The position numbers and the translations under genes were made by a program. The notes below the pieces were generated by a model. It did not search any database, was not told where the DNA came from, and saw only the letters and a program-made list of their open reading frames with translations. Shown piece by piece: positions 31,134 through 40,505 of a DNA stretch of 64,000 nucleotides. Origin of the DNA: Ascoidea rubescens DSM 1968. Lineage: Eukaryota; Ascomycota; Saccharomycetes; Ascoideales; Ascoideaceae. The stretch lies in assembly GCF_001661345.1 (NCBI RefSeq), contig NW_017962917.1, positions 868,001 to 932,000 of the forward strand, in the 5' to 3' direction. How positions within the stretch are numbered: position 1 is the stretch's first letter; every line of letters starts with the position of its first letter.

Positions 31134-34100
31134 ATGAAATTATATACGAATAATTCAACTGAATTGGAAGATTTTAGCAGCGATGTTAGCTCTCGATCCC
31201 AGTTTCACAATAATAAACACTCTGATCAAAATTGTTTTTCAAATGACCAGGACAACGAATCACAACAGGAAGTGAAGATCCAGAAACATTTTTTGTCTTG
31301 GTTATTCTCCAAGAATGTTCCCCCAATTCCAACCCCTGATGAAAAAAAGCTCTATCCTCAGGGTATAACGAATTGGGTTAGTTATTTATTTTTTTGGTGG
31401 TTGCATCCGTTAATGTCTGTTGGTTACAAAAGGACTCTTCAGAATGAGGATCTATGGTATCTTACAGATGATTTGACTATTGACACAATGTACAAAAGAT
31501 TTGAAAGTAATCTCAGTGAAACCTTAGACAAATCGAAGATGAAGCTGCTAAAAAACAATCCTAATTTGAGTGAAGAAGAGTTGGAAAAGAAACAATGGGA
31601 CCAGTTAACATTACCAAAAGCATTATTCAAAACTTTTAAGAAAAGGTATCTTATTAGTATTGCTTTGAACTTTTTATCTAGCTCTTGCTCGTCATTAACC
31701 CCATTGTTGATTAAAAAATTGATTTCTTTTGTGCAGAATCGTACAATTGATTCCTCTGTTTCTATTGAAATTGGCCTAGGTTATTGTTTTGGTACAGCAG
31801 CTCTAATGTTTACATCTGATTTACTAAACTCTCATTTTTTGCATAATTCAAATACTGTTGGTGCCCAAGTCAAAGCAGTTTTGATCAAGGCATTGTTTGA
31901 CAAATCATTTAGGATGGATTCAAAAGCTAGACAAAAGTTTACTGATGGAACAATAACTTCAATAATTGGTTCGGATTTACAAAGAATTGATGGTGCAATC
32001 GGCACTCAACCATATATTTTCAGTTTTCCAGTTTTTGCTATTCCACTTGCATTATTAATACACACAATAGGCGTTGCTTCTTTGGCAGGCTTTGGATTGT
32101 TTTTGGTTGTTTCTACTTTAGTGGCTGCTTCAGCATCAATTCTTATGAGCTATAGAACAAATGCAAGCAAATGGACAGATTTAAGAGTTACTTCAATCAA
32201 AGAAGTCATATCATGTATTAGAATGATTAAATACTATGCATGGGAACAACATTACAGCGATAAAATTTCTTTTAAAAGAAATACAGAAATGAATATTGTT
32301 TTTAAAATTCAGTTTTATAAAAACATATTTATTAGTGCTGCTACAACTTTGCCAGCTCTTTCTGCAATGTTGTGTTTTGCCATAATTTATAAAATTAATG
32401 GCGGGCATGATGCTGTGGATATATTTGCATCCTTGTCTTTATTTCATGTTTTATCCCAATTAATATTAATGTTTCCTATTGCTGTAGGAGGTTCTGCTGA
32501 CGCTGTTGTTACATGTAAGAGAGTTTCTGATGTTTTGTCATCTTCAGAAATAAAAAAGAATGTTATGGCTGAACTTAAGAATGAAAGAATGCATAATTTT
32601 CGAGTAGATTCTTGCATGGCAATTCAACTTAGAAATGCTTCCTTTAAATGGGATGAAATTGAGGAAGAAAGTTTGAACAGTGAAAGAGGAAAAAATTCTG
32701 AGAACGATATACAAAAACAATCAAAAGTTTTAACTAAAACTTTGAAAAAAGTATCAAACGCCGCTTCATTCAAAGGATTAATTGATATAAATTTAGATAT
32801 TAAGAAAGGTGAACTAGTGATTGTTACAGGCTTTATTGGCTCGGGAAAATCTTCACTTTTGGCTGCTCTAGCTGACTTCATGAAGAAAGAAAAAGGTATA
32901 AAATCAGTTAACGATTCACTAATATTTTGTGGCTATTCATGGGCACAGAATGAAACCATTAAAAACAACATTTTATTTGGCAAAGAGTATGATGAAAAGA
33001 AGTATTTAGCAATTATTCATGCTTGTGATTTACTAGATGACTTGAAGGTTTTTCCTGCAGGAGACGAAACTGAAATCGGTGAAAGAGGTATCACCTTGTC
33101 TGGTGGTCAAAGAGCAAGAATCAACTTAGCAAGAGCTGTTTATCATGATGCAAATATTATATTGTTAGATGATGTTTTAAGTGCTGTTGATGCTAAAGTT
33201 GGAAAGCATATTATGAAATACTGTATATTGGGGTTATTAAAAAATAAAACCAGAATTTTAGCTACTCACCAATTATCTGTAATCGAAAATGCAGATAAAA
33301 TAATTTTTTTAAATGGAAAAGGGGGACTAATTTGTGGAACAATTGATAAAATACAAACAGAATCACAAGATTTCAATAATCTTATTGCATTTCAATTCAA
33401 TTCCTATAATAAAGTGAATACTGTCATCAAAGAATCTTTATATGAGAAAAAAGAACTTTTGAACCAAACCGTTCAAGATGTTGATGGTCATCTAATGGTA
33501 GAAGAAGAAAGAGCTGTAAATAAAATTTCTAAAGATGTTTATTATCATTATGTTACCGAGGGATCTGGTTGTTTTAAGTTTGCAGCACTTCCTATTTTTA
33601 TGCTTTTAATTATAATACAAACGTTTTGTAACTTGTTTATCAATACTTGGCTATCTTTTTGGGTTGAGGATAGATTTGATAAATCGGGAAATTTTTATAT
33701 TGGAATTTATGTTATGGTTAATATGGCTTTTGTTTTTTTCACAATTTTGGAATTTAGTATGATTTTATATATTACTAACATGGCTGCAAGGCAGTTAACT
33801 ATTAAAGCTATTGCTAAAGTCTTACACGCACCAATGTCCTTTTTAGATACAGCTCCAATGGGTAGAATTTTAAACAGGTTTACCAAAGATTCTGATTCAT
33901 TAGATAATTTAATAGGGGATGAATTCCGGGTATTTATTATTTGTTTATCATCTCTAATTGGTGTCATTATTCTTTGCATTATTTATTTGCCATGGTTTGC
34001 TATTTCGTTGCCTTTTTTTGCTCTTTTATTTGTTTCAGTGTCTTCTTACTATCAAGCATCCGCAAGGGAAATTAACAGATTAGAGGCTTTGAACAGATCA

Positions 34101-35333
34101 TATGTTATTAGCAATATTAGTGAATGCTTAGGAGGCAGAGATACTATTAGAGCATATAATGCAATGGAAAGGTTCAAAGAAAAAAATTCTAGGTACATTG
34201 ATTTAATGAATGAAGCATCATATATTACAATTTCAAACCAAAGATGGCTAGCGGTTCATTTAGACATGCTTGGTATATTATTTTCACTAATTATATCTTT
34301 GTTATGTGTAACTAGACAGTTTAGTGTTACTGCATCATCAGCTGGATTGTTAATTTCATATGTTTTTTCTGTTACAGGTGGTATTTCAATGGTTGTGAGA
34401 ACCATGACTAGTGTTGAAAATTCAATGAATTCGGCTGAAAGATTATCTTATTATGCTTTTGATTTACCCCAAGAACCTCCATATTATATCACTGAAATGT
34501 CACCACCCTCTAGTTGGCCCTCCAGAGGTGAAATTATCTTTAAAAATGCCAGTTTAAGATATAGAGAAGGATTGCCATTAGTTTTAAAATCCATCAGTTT
34601 CTGTGCTAATCCTGGAGAAAAAATTGGTATTTGTGGTAGAACTGGTGCCGGCAAATCATCAATAATGACTGCATTATATAGATTGGCTGAAATATCAGAG
34701 GGTAAAATACTTATTGATGGAATTGATATCTCTAAGTTAGGATTAAAAGATTTGAGAAGCAAGTTATCAATCATTCCACAAGATCCTGTGTTATTCAAAG
34801 GCACGATCAGAAGTAATTTAGATCCATTCAATGAGTGTTTAGATGATGATTTATGGGATGCGTTAGTGAGAGGAGGATTAATTGAAGAGGAATTTTTAGG
34901 TTATATGAGATATCAAGAAAAGTATGGTGAGATTTATGAAAGTGTCAACAAATTCCATTTGAATCGTATGAAAAAATTTGGCTTGAATGAATCAGTTGAA
35001 GACAATGGGTTGAATTTTTCATTAGGTGAAAGACAATTATTAGCTTTATCAAGAGCCTTAGTAAGAAATTCAAAAATATTAATCATGGACGAAGCTACAT
35101 CAAGCGTCGATTATGAAACTGATTCTAAAATTCAAGAAACTATCTATGAACAATTTTCTGATTGCACAATATTATGCATTGCACACAGATTAAAAACTAT
35201 TTCTAATTATGACAAGATCATGGTTTTGGAAAATGGAGAAATAGTTGAGTTTGATACCCCAAAAAATTTGTATGATAAAACTAATAGTATATTCAGAGAA
35301 ATGTGTGATGAATCTGGTATTACTGTGTTTTGA
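31134..35333 (+). CDS. YOR1: Full-size ABCC transporter, Yor1-like
   Basis: A 1399-residue ABC exporter of the MRP/CFTR (ABCC) class, with two TMD-NBD units and no extra N-terminal TMD0, like the oligomycin exporter Yor1 (1477 residues). The opening IPTPDEKKLYPQG...FFWWLHPLMSVGYKRTL is a Yor1-type start. NBD1 has a Walker A of the form GFIGSGKSS (about residue 567; the more usual Yor1 form has Pro in the second place), signature LSGGQRARINLARA and Walker B ILLDD, with Asp where canonical ABC proteins have Glu, a normal ABCC asymmetry. NBD2 has GRTGAGKSS (about 1169), a degenerate signature FSLGERQLLALSRA, and LIMDEATSSVD. Expected at the plasma membrane exporting amphipathic anions and drugs. 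Confidence 0.85.
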   Translation: MKLYTNNSTELEDFSSDVSSRSQFHNNKHSDQNCFSNDQDNESQQEVKIQKHFLSWLFSKNVPPIPTPDEKKLYPQGITNWVSYLFFWWLHPLMSVGYKRTLQNEDLWYLTDDLTIDTMYKRFESNLSETLDKSKMKLLKNNPNLSEEELEKKQWDQLTLPKALFKTFKKRYLISIALNFLSSSCSSLTPLLIKKLISFVQNRTIDSSVSIEIGLGYCFGTAALMFTSDLLNSHFLHNSNTVGAQVKAVLIKALFDKSFRMDSKARQKFTDGTITSIIGSDLQRIDGAIGTQPYIFSFPVFAIPLALLIHTIGVASLAGFGLFLVVSTLVAASASILMSYRTNASKWTDLRVTSIKEVISCIRMIKYYAWEQHYSDKISFKRNTEMNIVFKIQFYKNIFISAATTLPALSAMLCFAIIYKINGGHDAVDIFASLSLFHVLSQLILMFPIAVGGSADAVVTCKRVSDVLSSSEIKKNVMAELKNERMHNFRVDSCMAIQLRNASFKWDEIEEESLNSERGKNSENDIQKQSKVLTKTLKKVSNAASFKGLIDINLDIKKGELVIVTGFIGSGKSSLLAALADFMKKEKGIKSVNDSLIFCGYSWAQNETIKNNILFGKEYDEKKYLAIIHACDLLDDLKVFPAGDETEIGERGITLSGGQRARINLARAVYHDANIILLDDVLSAVDAKVGKHIMKYCILGLLKNKTRILATHQLSVIENADKIIFLNGKGGLICGTIDKIQTESQDFNNLIAFQFNSYNKVNTVIKESLYEKKELLNQTVQDVDGHLMVEEERAVNKISKDVYYHYVTEGSGCFKFAALPIFMLLIIIQTFCNLFINTWLSFWVEDRFDKSGNFYIGIYVMVNMAFVFFTILEFSMILYITNMAARQLTIKAIAKVLHAPMSFLDTAPMGRILNRFTKDSDSLDNLIGDEFRVFIICLSSLIGVIILCIIYLPWFAISLPFFALLFVSVSSYYQASAREINRLEALNRSYVISNISECLGGRDTIRAYNAMERFKEKNSRYIDLMNEASYITISNQRWLAVHLDMLGILFSLIISLLCVTRQFSVTASSAGLLISYVFSVTGGISMVVRTMTSVENSMNSAERLSYYAFDLPQEPPYYITEMSPPSSWPSRGEIIFKNASLRYREGLPLVLKSISFCANPGEKIGICGRTGAGKSSIMTALYRLAEISEGKILIDGIDISKLGLKDLRSKLSIIPQDPVLFKGTIRSNLDPFNECLDDDLWDALVRGGLIEEEFLGYMRYQEKYGEIYESVNKFHLNRMKKFGLNESVEDNGLNFSLGERQLLALSRALVRNSKILIMDEATSSVDYETDSKIQETIYEQFSDCTILCIAHRLKTISNYDKIMVLENGEIVEFDTPKNLYDKTNSIFREMCDESGITVF

Positions 35334-35382
35334 GTATGATTATGTGTATACTAGTTTTAATTTTTTTATTTTACTTTCTATA

Positions 35383-35428
35383 TTTGTTTTTGTTTTTGTT
35401 TTTGTTTTTGTTTTTGTTTTTGTTTTTG
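35383..35428. repeat. TTTTTG hexanucleotide array
   Basis: About seven to eight copies of the hexamer, just past the stop of the YOR1-like gene. It is noncoding and T-rich on the transcribed strand, possibly useful in 3'-end formation. Confidence 0.9.
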
Positions 35429-35622
35429 CCTTATTCTTGGTTTGTGCGTTACTGACTTATATATATTTGAAATTTCTCATTTTTAAATTTTGAACACTTT
35501 ATAGTTTTTGGTTATTTACTTAAGAATGTTATCTTAAAATTTTACTCCAATGGCACCGAAAAGACTTTTCTAAACCTGCTGAAATCGATGATTATATCTG
35601 GAACCCAATTAGGAAGAACCGC

Positions 35623-35641
35623 CTACGGATTTTATCCGTAG
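35623..35641. promoter_or_regulatory. Palindromic CGG-N7-CCG element upstream of the sulfite pump gene
   Basis: CTACGGAT and ATCCGTAG are exact reverse complements separated by TTT, about 185 bp before the SSU1-like ATG. Inverted CGG triplets with fixed spacing are the usual binding pattern of Zn(II)2Cys6 dimers. In Candida albicans SSU1 is controlled by a zinc-cluster factor, which makes an operator plausible. A CACGTG at 35700-35705 lies between it and the gene. The role is inferred. Confidence 0.5.
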
Positions 35642-35825
35642 CTGCGGAATTACCCGGAGCGGGCTTTGATCAAGCCACAGCATCTGCTTGCGGAAATATC
35701 ACGTGCTGTAATGGCTAATAATGAGTAATGGGAGCTTGCCACAAATTACTAGATATATATACTGACCATTCGCCACACCTTTTGGTTTCATCCACAGTTT
35801 TTTAGGAGCATATTCAGAGTTAATA

Positions 35826-37061
35826 ATGTCGAGTTTGGGGTCTGTGCAATCACTGAAGAAAGATGGTCTGAAGATCCATGGAGTATCTATCAAAAGAAGC
35901 AGTTTTATAAAAGAAAAACTAATTGAGTCTTTCCATCCAATATGGTTTGTTTCACCCATGGGAACAGGGATATCGAGCTGTGTCTTGTATCGATTTCCCT
36001 TTGAATCTGAGGTATTGCAAGTATGTTCGTATATCATGTTCTCGGTCTGTCTTTTCCTATTCATCCAAAATACAATACTTTTCATTCTCCAAATGATATT
36101 TTACCCCAATAAAAGGTATCCCACGTTATTTGATATTTCCAGAGCGTGCTTCTTGGGATGCTATCCAATGGGTCTTTCTTCTATAGTGAACATGACTTAT
36201 TTGCTTACAGTGAATAACAATTCTAAATGGAGCTGGACTCTTGTTTATGTTTTATGGTGGATTTCTGGTTTTCTCTCATTGGCAACTGCCTGGTTTGTGA
36301 CGTTTTGTATTCAATGGAAAGAAAAGATTTACAATGAAAATTTGCATGCAACATTGCTATTGCCTGTCGTTTCCTTAACTGTTTCGGGTGCTTCTGGTGC
36401 CTTGATTACAAACAAGTTGCCAATAGTTTTGCAACCCGTTAATTTGATAATATGTTATCTTTTGTGGGCAAATGCTATACTTTTAGCTTTTTTAATCATA
36501 GCAGTTCATTTTTGGAAATTATATGTTCATAAGATTCCTAAATCCGATCTAAGGTTTTCAAGTTTTCTACCAATTGGATTGTTTGGTCAAGGTGCTTATG
36601 GTATTATGTTATTAGGAAATAACACATATAATTATATCAAAAGCAATAATTTTGATTATCTATTAAATGATTTCTCAACTATTAATATAGTGAGTGAAAT
36701 TTTTCTATATTTTGGATTGATTAGCTCATTGTTTTTGATTTCAAATGGTATTTGCTTTACAATCTTGGCCTCTTTTACTTGCCTAAGCAATGGGAAATGC
36801 AAGTTTAGTAGAACTTGGTGGGCTATGACTTTCCCTTTGGGTACAATGTCATTAGCAACGACTGAAATATACAGAGTGTTTGAATGGACCAGTTTTAGAT
36901 GGATTGGAACTATCTATGGTTCTGCATTGATTATCATCACTATAATTTGTTTAATTGGTTCTATTATTTGGGAATTCCCTCATGAAATTTATCTAAACCC
37001 TCATAATGATTTAATGGATAACTTGGAAAATCAAAACAGTTTATCTTCTTCAATTGTATGA
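35826..37061 (+). CDS. SSU1: Sulfite efflux pump, Ssu1-like (TDT family)
   Basis: A 411-residue plasma-membrane protein of the tellurite-resistance/dicarboxylate transporter family, about ten helices. The N-terminal FHPIWFVSPMGTGISSCVLYRFPF matches the Ssu1 start (MGTGISS). CYPMGLSSIVN, the SGASGALI region and SSFLPIGLFGQGAYGIMLLG are further family hallmarks. Ssu1 exports sulfite and protects against sulfite made from cysteine or encountered outside. It is shorter than S. cerevisiae Ssu1 (458) mainly at the termini. The malate-permease branch of the same family is the alternative, but the MGTGISS and PMGL motifs favour Ssu1. Confidence 0.87.
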   Translation: MSSLGSVQSLKKDGLKIHGVSIKRSSFIKEKLIESFHPIWFVSPMGTGISSCVLYRFPFESEVLQVCSYIMFSVCLFLFIQNTILFILQMIFYPNKRYPTLFDISRACFLGCYPMGLSSIVNMTYLLTVNNNSKWSWTLVYVLWWISGFLSLATAWFVTFCIQWKEKIYNENLHATLLLPVVSLTVSGASGALITNKLPIVLQPVNLIICYLLWANAILLAFLIIAVHFWKLYVHKIPKSDLRFSSFLPIGLFGQGAYGIMLLGNNTYNYIKSNNFDYLLNDFSTINIVSEIFLYFGLISSLFLISNGICFTILASFTCLSNGKCKFSRTWWAMTFPLGTMSLATTEIYRVFEWTSFRWIGTIYGSALIIITIICLIGSIIWEFPHEIYLNPHNDLMDNLENQNSLSSSIV

Positions 37062-37262
37062 TTTCATCATTGGTCTTTTTTTTTGATTGAATTCATTTCA
37101 ATTTCAGTATCTCAACTACTCTTTCATTCTTTATAACATTACTTTGTCTTCGTTTATTTTTACATAATATTTTCTTTTACAGTATTAAATTTTATTATAT
37201 TTCTTGTTATATATTCAACACTATATAATATACCTCTCATGTTTAACTTTGCGGTTTTCTAT

Positions 37263-37754
37263 TTAGAAAAGCATTTTATTCATCTTATAACACCCTATAA
37301 AAATGATAATTATATTCACTATTACATAACAAATTTCAACAATTAAAATATCATAGTAGTTACTAAAGGTTTTATTATTCAAGAATGGTTTAAAAGTTTT
37401 CTTTAAATTTAATATCGAATGAACAGGTCCAGTGAAAAACATCAAAGTTGTCATTATTGGTATAATCTGCAAACTGTTTCCCGACATATAACTCATGAAT
37501 AAATTCATTGGAACTTGTTTAACAGTTCCAGTGACCACATCCCAAGCCTTTTTCGTTTTTAAACTATCTAATTGAGCCTCGTTGATTATAGGTGAATTGA
37601 ATGAGGATGAAGTAATGGACTTTCTTGAATTTATTCCAGATTTGGTATTAGAATTAACCAATAAAGCCTCATTAAAACCTGGGGGCGAGGGCAAATTTGG
37701 TATTGTGTCATATATGGGAGGATTTATGATAGAATAGTGCCAGTTTTGAGTCAT
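37263..37754 (-). CDS. EMC4: ER membrane protein complex subunit 4
   Basis: Subunit of the EMC insertase, which inserts tail-anchored and multi-pass proteins into the ER. The 163 residues have a polar N-terminus with PSPPGF, then the conserved block KKAWDVVTGTVKQVPMNLF followed by MSYMSGNSLQIIPIMTTLM, corresponding to the (K)CWDIALGPLKQIPMNLF...YMAGN region of animal EMC4. Two further hydrophobic segments follow. It is convergent with the SSU1-like gene, with a 200-bp AT-rich gap. Confidence 0.93.
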   Translation of the reverse strand: MTQNWHYSIINPPIYDTIPNLPSPPGFNEALLVNSNTKSGINSRKSITSSSFNSPIINEAQLDSLKTKKAWDVVTGTVKQVPMNLFMSYMSGNSLQIIPIMTTLMFFTGPVHSILNLKKTFKPFLNNKTFSNYYDILIVEICYVIVNIIIIFIGCYKMNKMLF

Positions 37755-38113
37755 TTTAATTCAACTATCTCACCATCTACAATCGAATTTATAATTGAGA
37801 GTCAATATCAACAGGTTACAATCTGATAACGACAAAAGTATCAAAAGTAGAAGTGACTTCTGGTCACATGCTCAAAACTCACTATACAAGATGAAAAAAA
37901 AAAAAGATGAGTGACAAAAGAGGAAATGGAAAATAAAAATGAATATATAGTGAGACAAATGAACTGAAGTTGAGTAAAAGGAAAAGGAAATAAACAGGAA
38001 ACCAATTAACTCAATTGGAAAAAATCAAAATTTGAAACAAAAATTTGGTAAAAAATAAGAAAAACAAGAAACATGTCATAAAGAAAAAATAAAACAGGTC
38101 AACACCACAGGAA

Positions 38114-38514
38114 TTAAATAAATTCATATCCAGATTCTAGATCTGCAATTTCATCGATTTTTTCATAGCTACCAAAATCCTCTGCATGAATAGTTTCGGA
38201 AATATCTAATTTCAGAGGTTTTTTGCATGTTGTATCTGGTTTTATAAGAACAGCCGAATTATTGATTGAGTGTTGAGAGTCGTTGTTATTGATTGAAATT
38301 GAAAAAGATTTGTTGGGTAGTTTAACCTCATTATTGCTAGAGTTTTCATTACTATTAGAGGTTTCGTTATGATTAGGATTATCAATTTTATTAGTGCTAG
38401 AACCGTCATTATGATTAAGACTCTCAATTTCACTAGGGGTATCTTTATTATTCATTTGGATTTTTGAAATTTCGATATAATTATCGATCAACTCATTTAA
38501 GACTTGCTCAGAAC

Positions 38515-38559
<45 letters not shown>

Positions 38560-39583
38560 CACCATCATTATCATTATGATGGGTATTTAGCTTGTCAATC
38601 AAATGATCATATTTTCTTGCCTTAATCAAATCGTCATTGGTAATGATATTAAGTTTGTTAAGATTATTGAAGTTTTTCACGAAAAAGGTATTTAAAGTTG
38701 AATTTAATTCTAATTTAATATTGTTAAATTTTTCGATCAATTTTTTAGTGTTATCTTGGTTATTTAAAGTATCATTAGCTGGATCATTATTGATATTGGT
38801 ATTGTTTAAATTTGATGATAATACTTTGATTGAGTTTTTGAAATTAAAGGTAAAGTCATTAATTTTTTCTAAAACCGAATTTTCAAAAGAGATGGATCTG
38901 CTTTTAATTAAAGTATTATAATCTTGAATATTTTTTAATAGGTCGTCAAAACTCTGCGTTAGTTGAGATTCATTCTCATTTGAGACCATGTTCATCTTAT
39001 GGGTTATCTTATGATTGTATTTGTCAGTATAGTTGTTACTAATATTGTTGTTGAAATTATTGTTGTTGAAATTGTTGTTCAAGTCAGTATAGCACAGTTC
39101 ACACAAATCGAAATCATCGCATTCTTGGCAGTTATATCTTGAACCAGAAATTATTTTGTTACAATAATCACAATTATAAAGCAAATGTAATGAAGGGGGT
39201 GAGATTTCATTATCATCGTTATTATTTTTATTAGTATCAGTATCCTTAGTATTCTTCGTATCCTCAGTGTTGCTATGATTAAAAGGGAAAGTATTATTTG
39301 AGATTAGCTTGATGTTTAACACTTTGGATTGAATCGATTTAAAAATCCTATTATTTAAAAGTGCCCGATTAATCTTTTCAATATCATTATTATTAGTAAT
39401 AATCTTCACAATAGTATTGGAACTAGAATTTTTGTTTTGATTTTGAACTTGATTTTGAGCTGGTGATTTGTTATTGGTCAAATTATTTAAGATGGAATTT
39501 AAGCCCTTATCAATTTTTTGAATATAATCAGTCTCGCTGATGGTTTCAATAACATTATTGAAATTCATTCGAATATTTTCCAT
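38114..39583 (-). CDS. Asn-rich ZZ-type zinc-finger protein with C-terminal AIM-like motifs
   Basis: A 489-residue protein with a ZZ zinc finger at about residues 136-195: three Cys pairs (CDYC, CQEC, CELC) followed by a distant HKITH His pair after an Asn-rich insert. The rest is low-complexity (poly-Asn at about 345-357) with helical stretches at about 205-330. The C-terminus is acidic and ends GYEFI; YEFI (486-489) and YEKI (473-476) both fit the Atg8-interacting [WFY]xx[LIV] pattern with acidic residues upstream. ZZ domains occur in NBR1-type selective autophagy receptors, and Atg19 carries its AIM at the extreme C-terminus. A receptor role is therefore a reasonable inference, but no PB1 or FW domain is seen. 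ZZ domains also occur in unrelated proteins. Confidence 0.8.
38518..38560. repeat. ATT trinucleotide microsatellite encoding poly-Asn
   Basis: About fourteen tandem trinucleotides within the ZZ-finger gene, read on the minus strand as AAT codons and giving a run of Asn. Confidence 0.92.
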
Positions 39584-40019
39584 GGCTGCAAAGCTATCCC
39601 TTGAATTTCTGTTGCGAAGTTCAATTAACGAAAAAGAAGATTGCGGATGCTCGATATAACAAATGGAGCAGATAATAATCAGTCAATAAAAGACAAGAAG
39701 TAGCTAAGATTACAGTTGAGCTTCTTGCAAAACATCCACTGATAAACTAGCAAAACGATTAACAAAAGGTGCTAAATCGAGTGTATATACTCTCTCTTTC
39801 AAAGCTGGGGATAAACCGAAAGCTGCCCAGAACCGCAAAACCCTGACCCACTCCCACCCAGCAACAGTGCGCATGGGTATGTGTGTATCAGCAGGCATCC
39901 CGATAGAGCCGCTGTTGTGGTATCTCTTCCAAAGAAACACACCCATGGTACTCTTGAAAAAGAATCGTTGCATCACACTGCTTCAAGAGTGAGTGATCCA
40001 ATTCTATAAAACAGCATAT

Positions 40020-40340
40020 TTTAGTTTTTTTTGTTGGTTTTTAAAAATATTTGCAAAGAGCCTATGTTGTCGGGGTTCTTGCGCGCCATTATTTATTATA
40101 TCTATATATAAAAGAATGAATGCTTGTTGTGAGCCTCCCGGATGCCTACCTTCGGTCCCTCGGTATCTGTTACCGGTCTGCTCCCGTGACGCTCACAACA
40201 TAATCTCTTCGGCTTTTTTTAAAAGTTCGTTAAGGGATTGAGTAATCTCTGCTAATTGTTTTACAGGGTTGTCTTTGCAATTGGCAAGAAAATGGCTTGT
40301 AGAAGGGTTTTGTGCTGATAAATTCATCATTTTTTAAAAC
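40020..40340 (-). mobile_element. Short LINE-derived insertion with target-site duplication (probably nonautonomous)
   Basis: An 11-bp duplication AAACAGCATAT flanks it (40009-40019 and 40341-40351). Read on the minus strand it opens near ATGATG and has a 45-codon frame (40193-40330, MMNLSAQNPSTSHFLANCK and onward). A GC-rich block follows, bounded by a 10-bp inverted repeat (40125-40134 with 40191-40200). It ends in an about 80-bp tail shared with the insertion at 46115-46772, then an A-rich end, seen as T-rich on the plus strand at 40020-40050. Target duplication, A-rich end and shared tail all indicate target-primed reverse transcription. No reverse transcriptase is encoded, so it would need a full-length relative. 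Confidence 0.8.
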
Positions 40341-40431
40341 AAACAGCATATAACAAAGCTAGTATTAATAAAGACAACATATCTTATATAATTTTGTCTG
40401 TGTATCACTGTGGTACTCTGATTTGAACAAT

Positions 40432-40505
40432 GGTTCTGTGGTCTAGTCGGTTATGGCATCTGCTTAACACGCAGAACGTCCTCGGCTCGATCCTGGGCAA
40501 AATCA
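40432..40505 (+). tRNA. tRNA-Val (AAC)
   Basis: 74 nt, close to the known yeast tRNA-Val(AAC) sequence. The D arm contains TAGTCGGTTATGG, the anticodon arm is fully paired (TCTGC/GCAGA) with loop TTAACAC, and the TTTTTTT run directly after is a Pol III terminator. Deviations: the T loop begins with C instead of the near-universal T54, two T-stem pairs are G-T wobbles, and the acceptor has one C-A mismatch. It may be functional or slightly decayed. It lies 80 bp from a LINE insertion. Confidence 0.85.
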
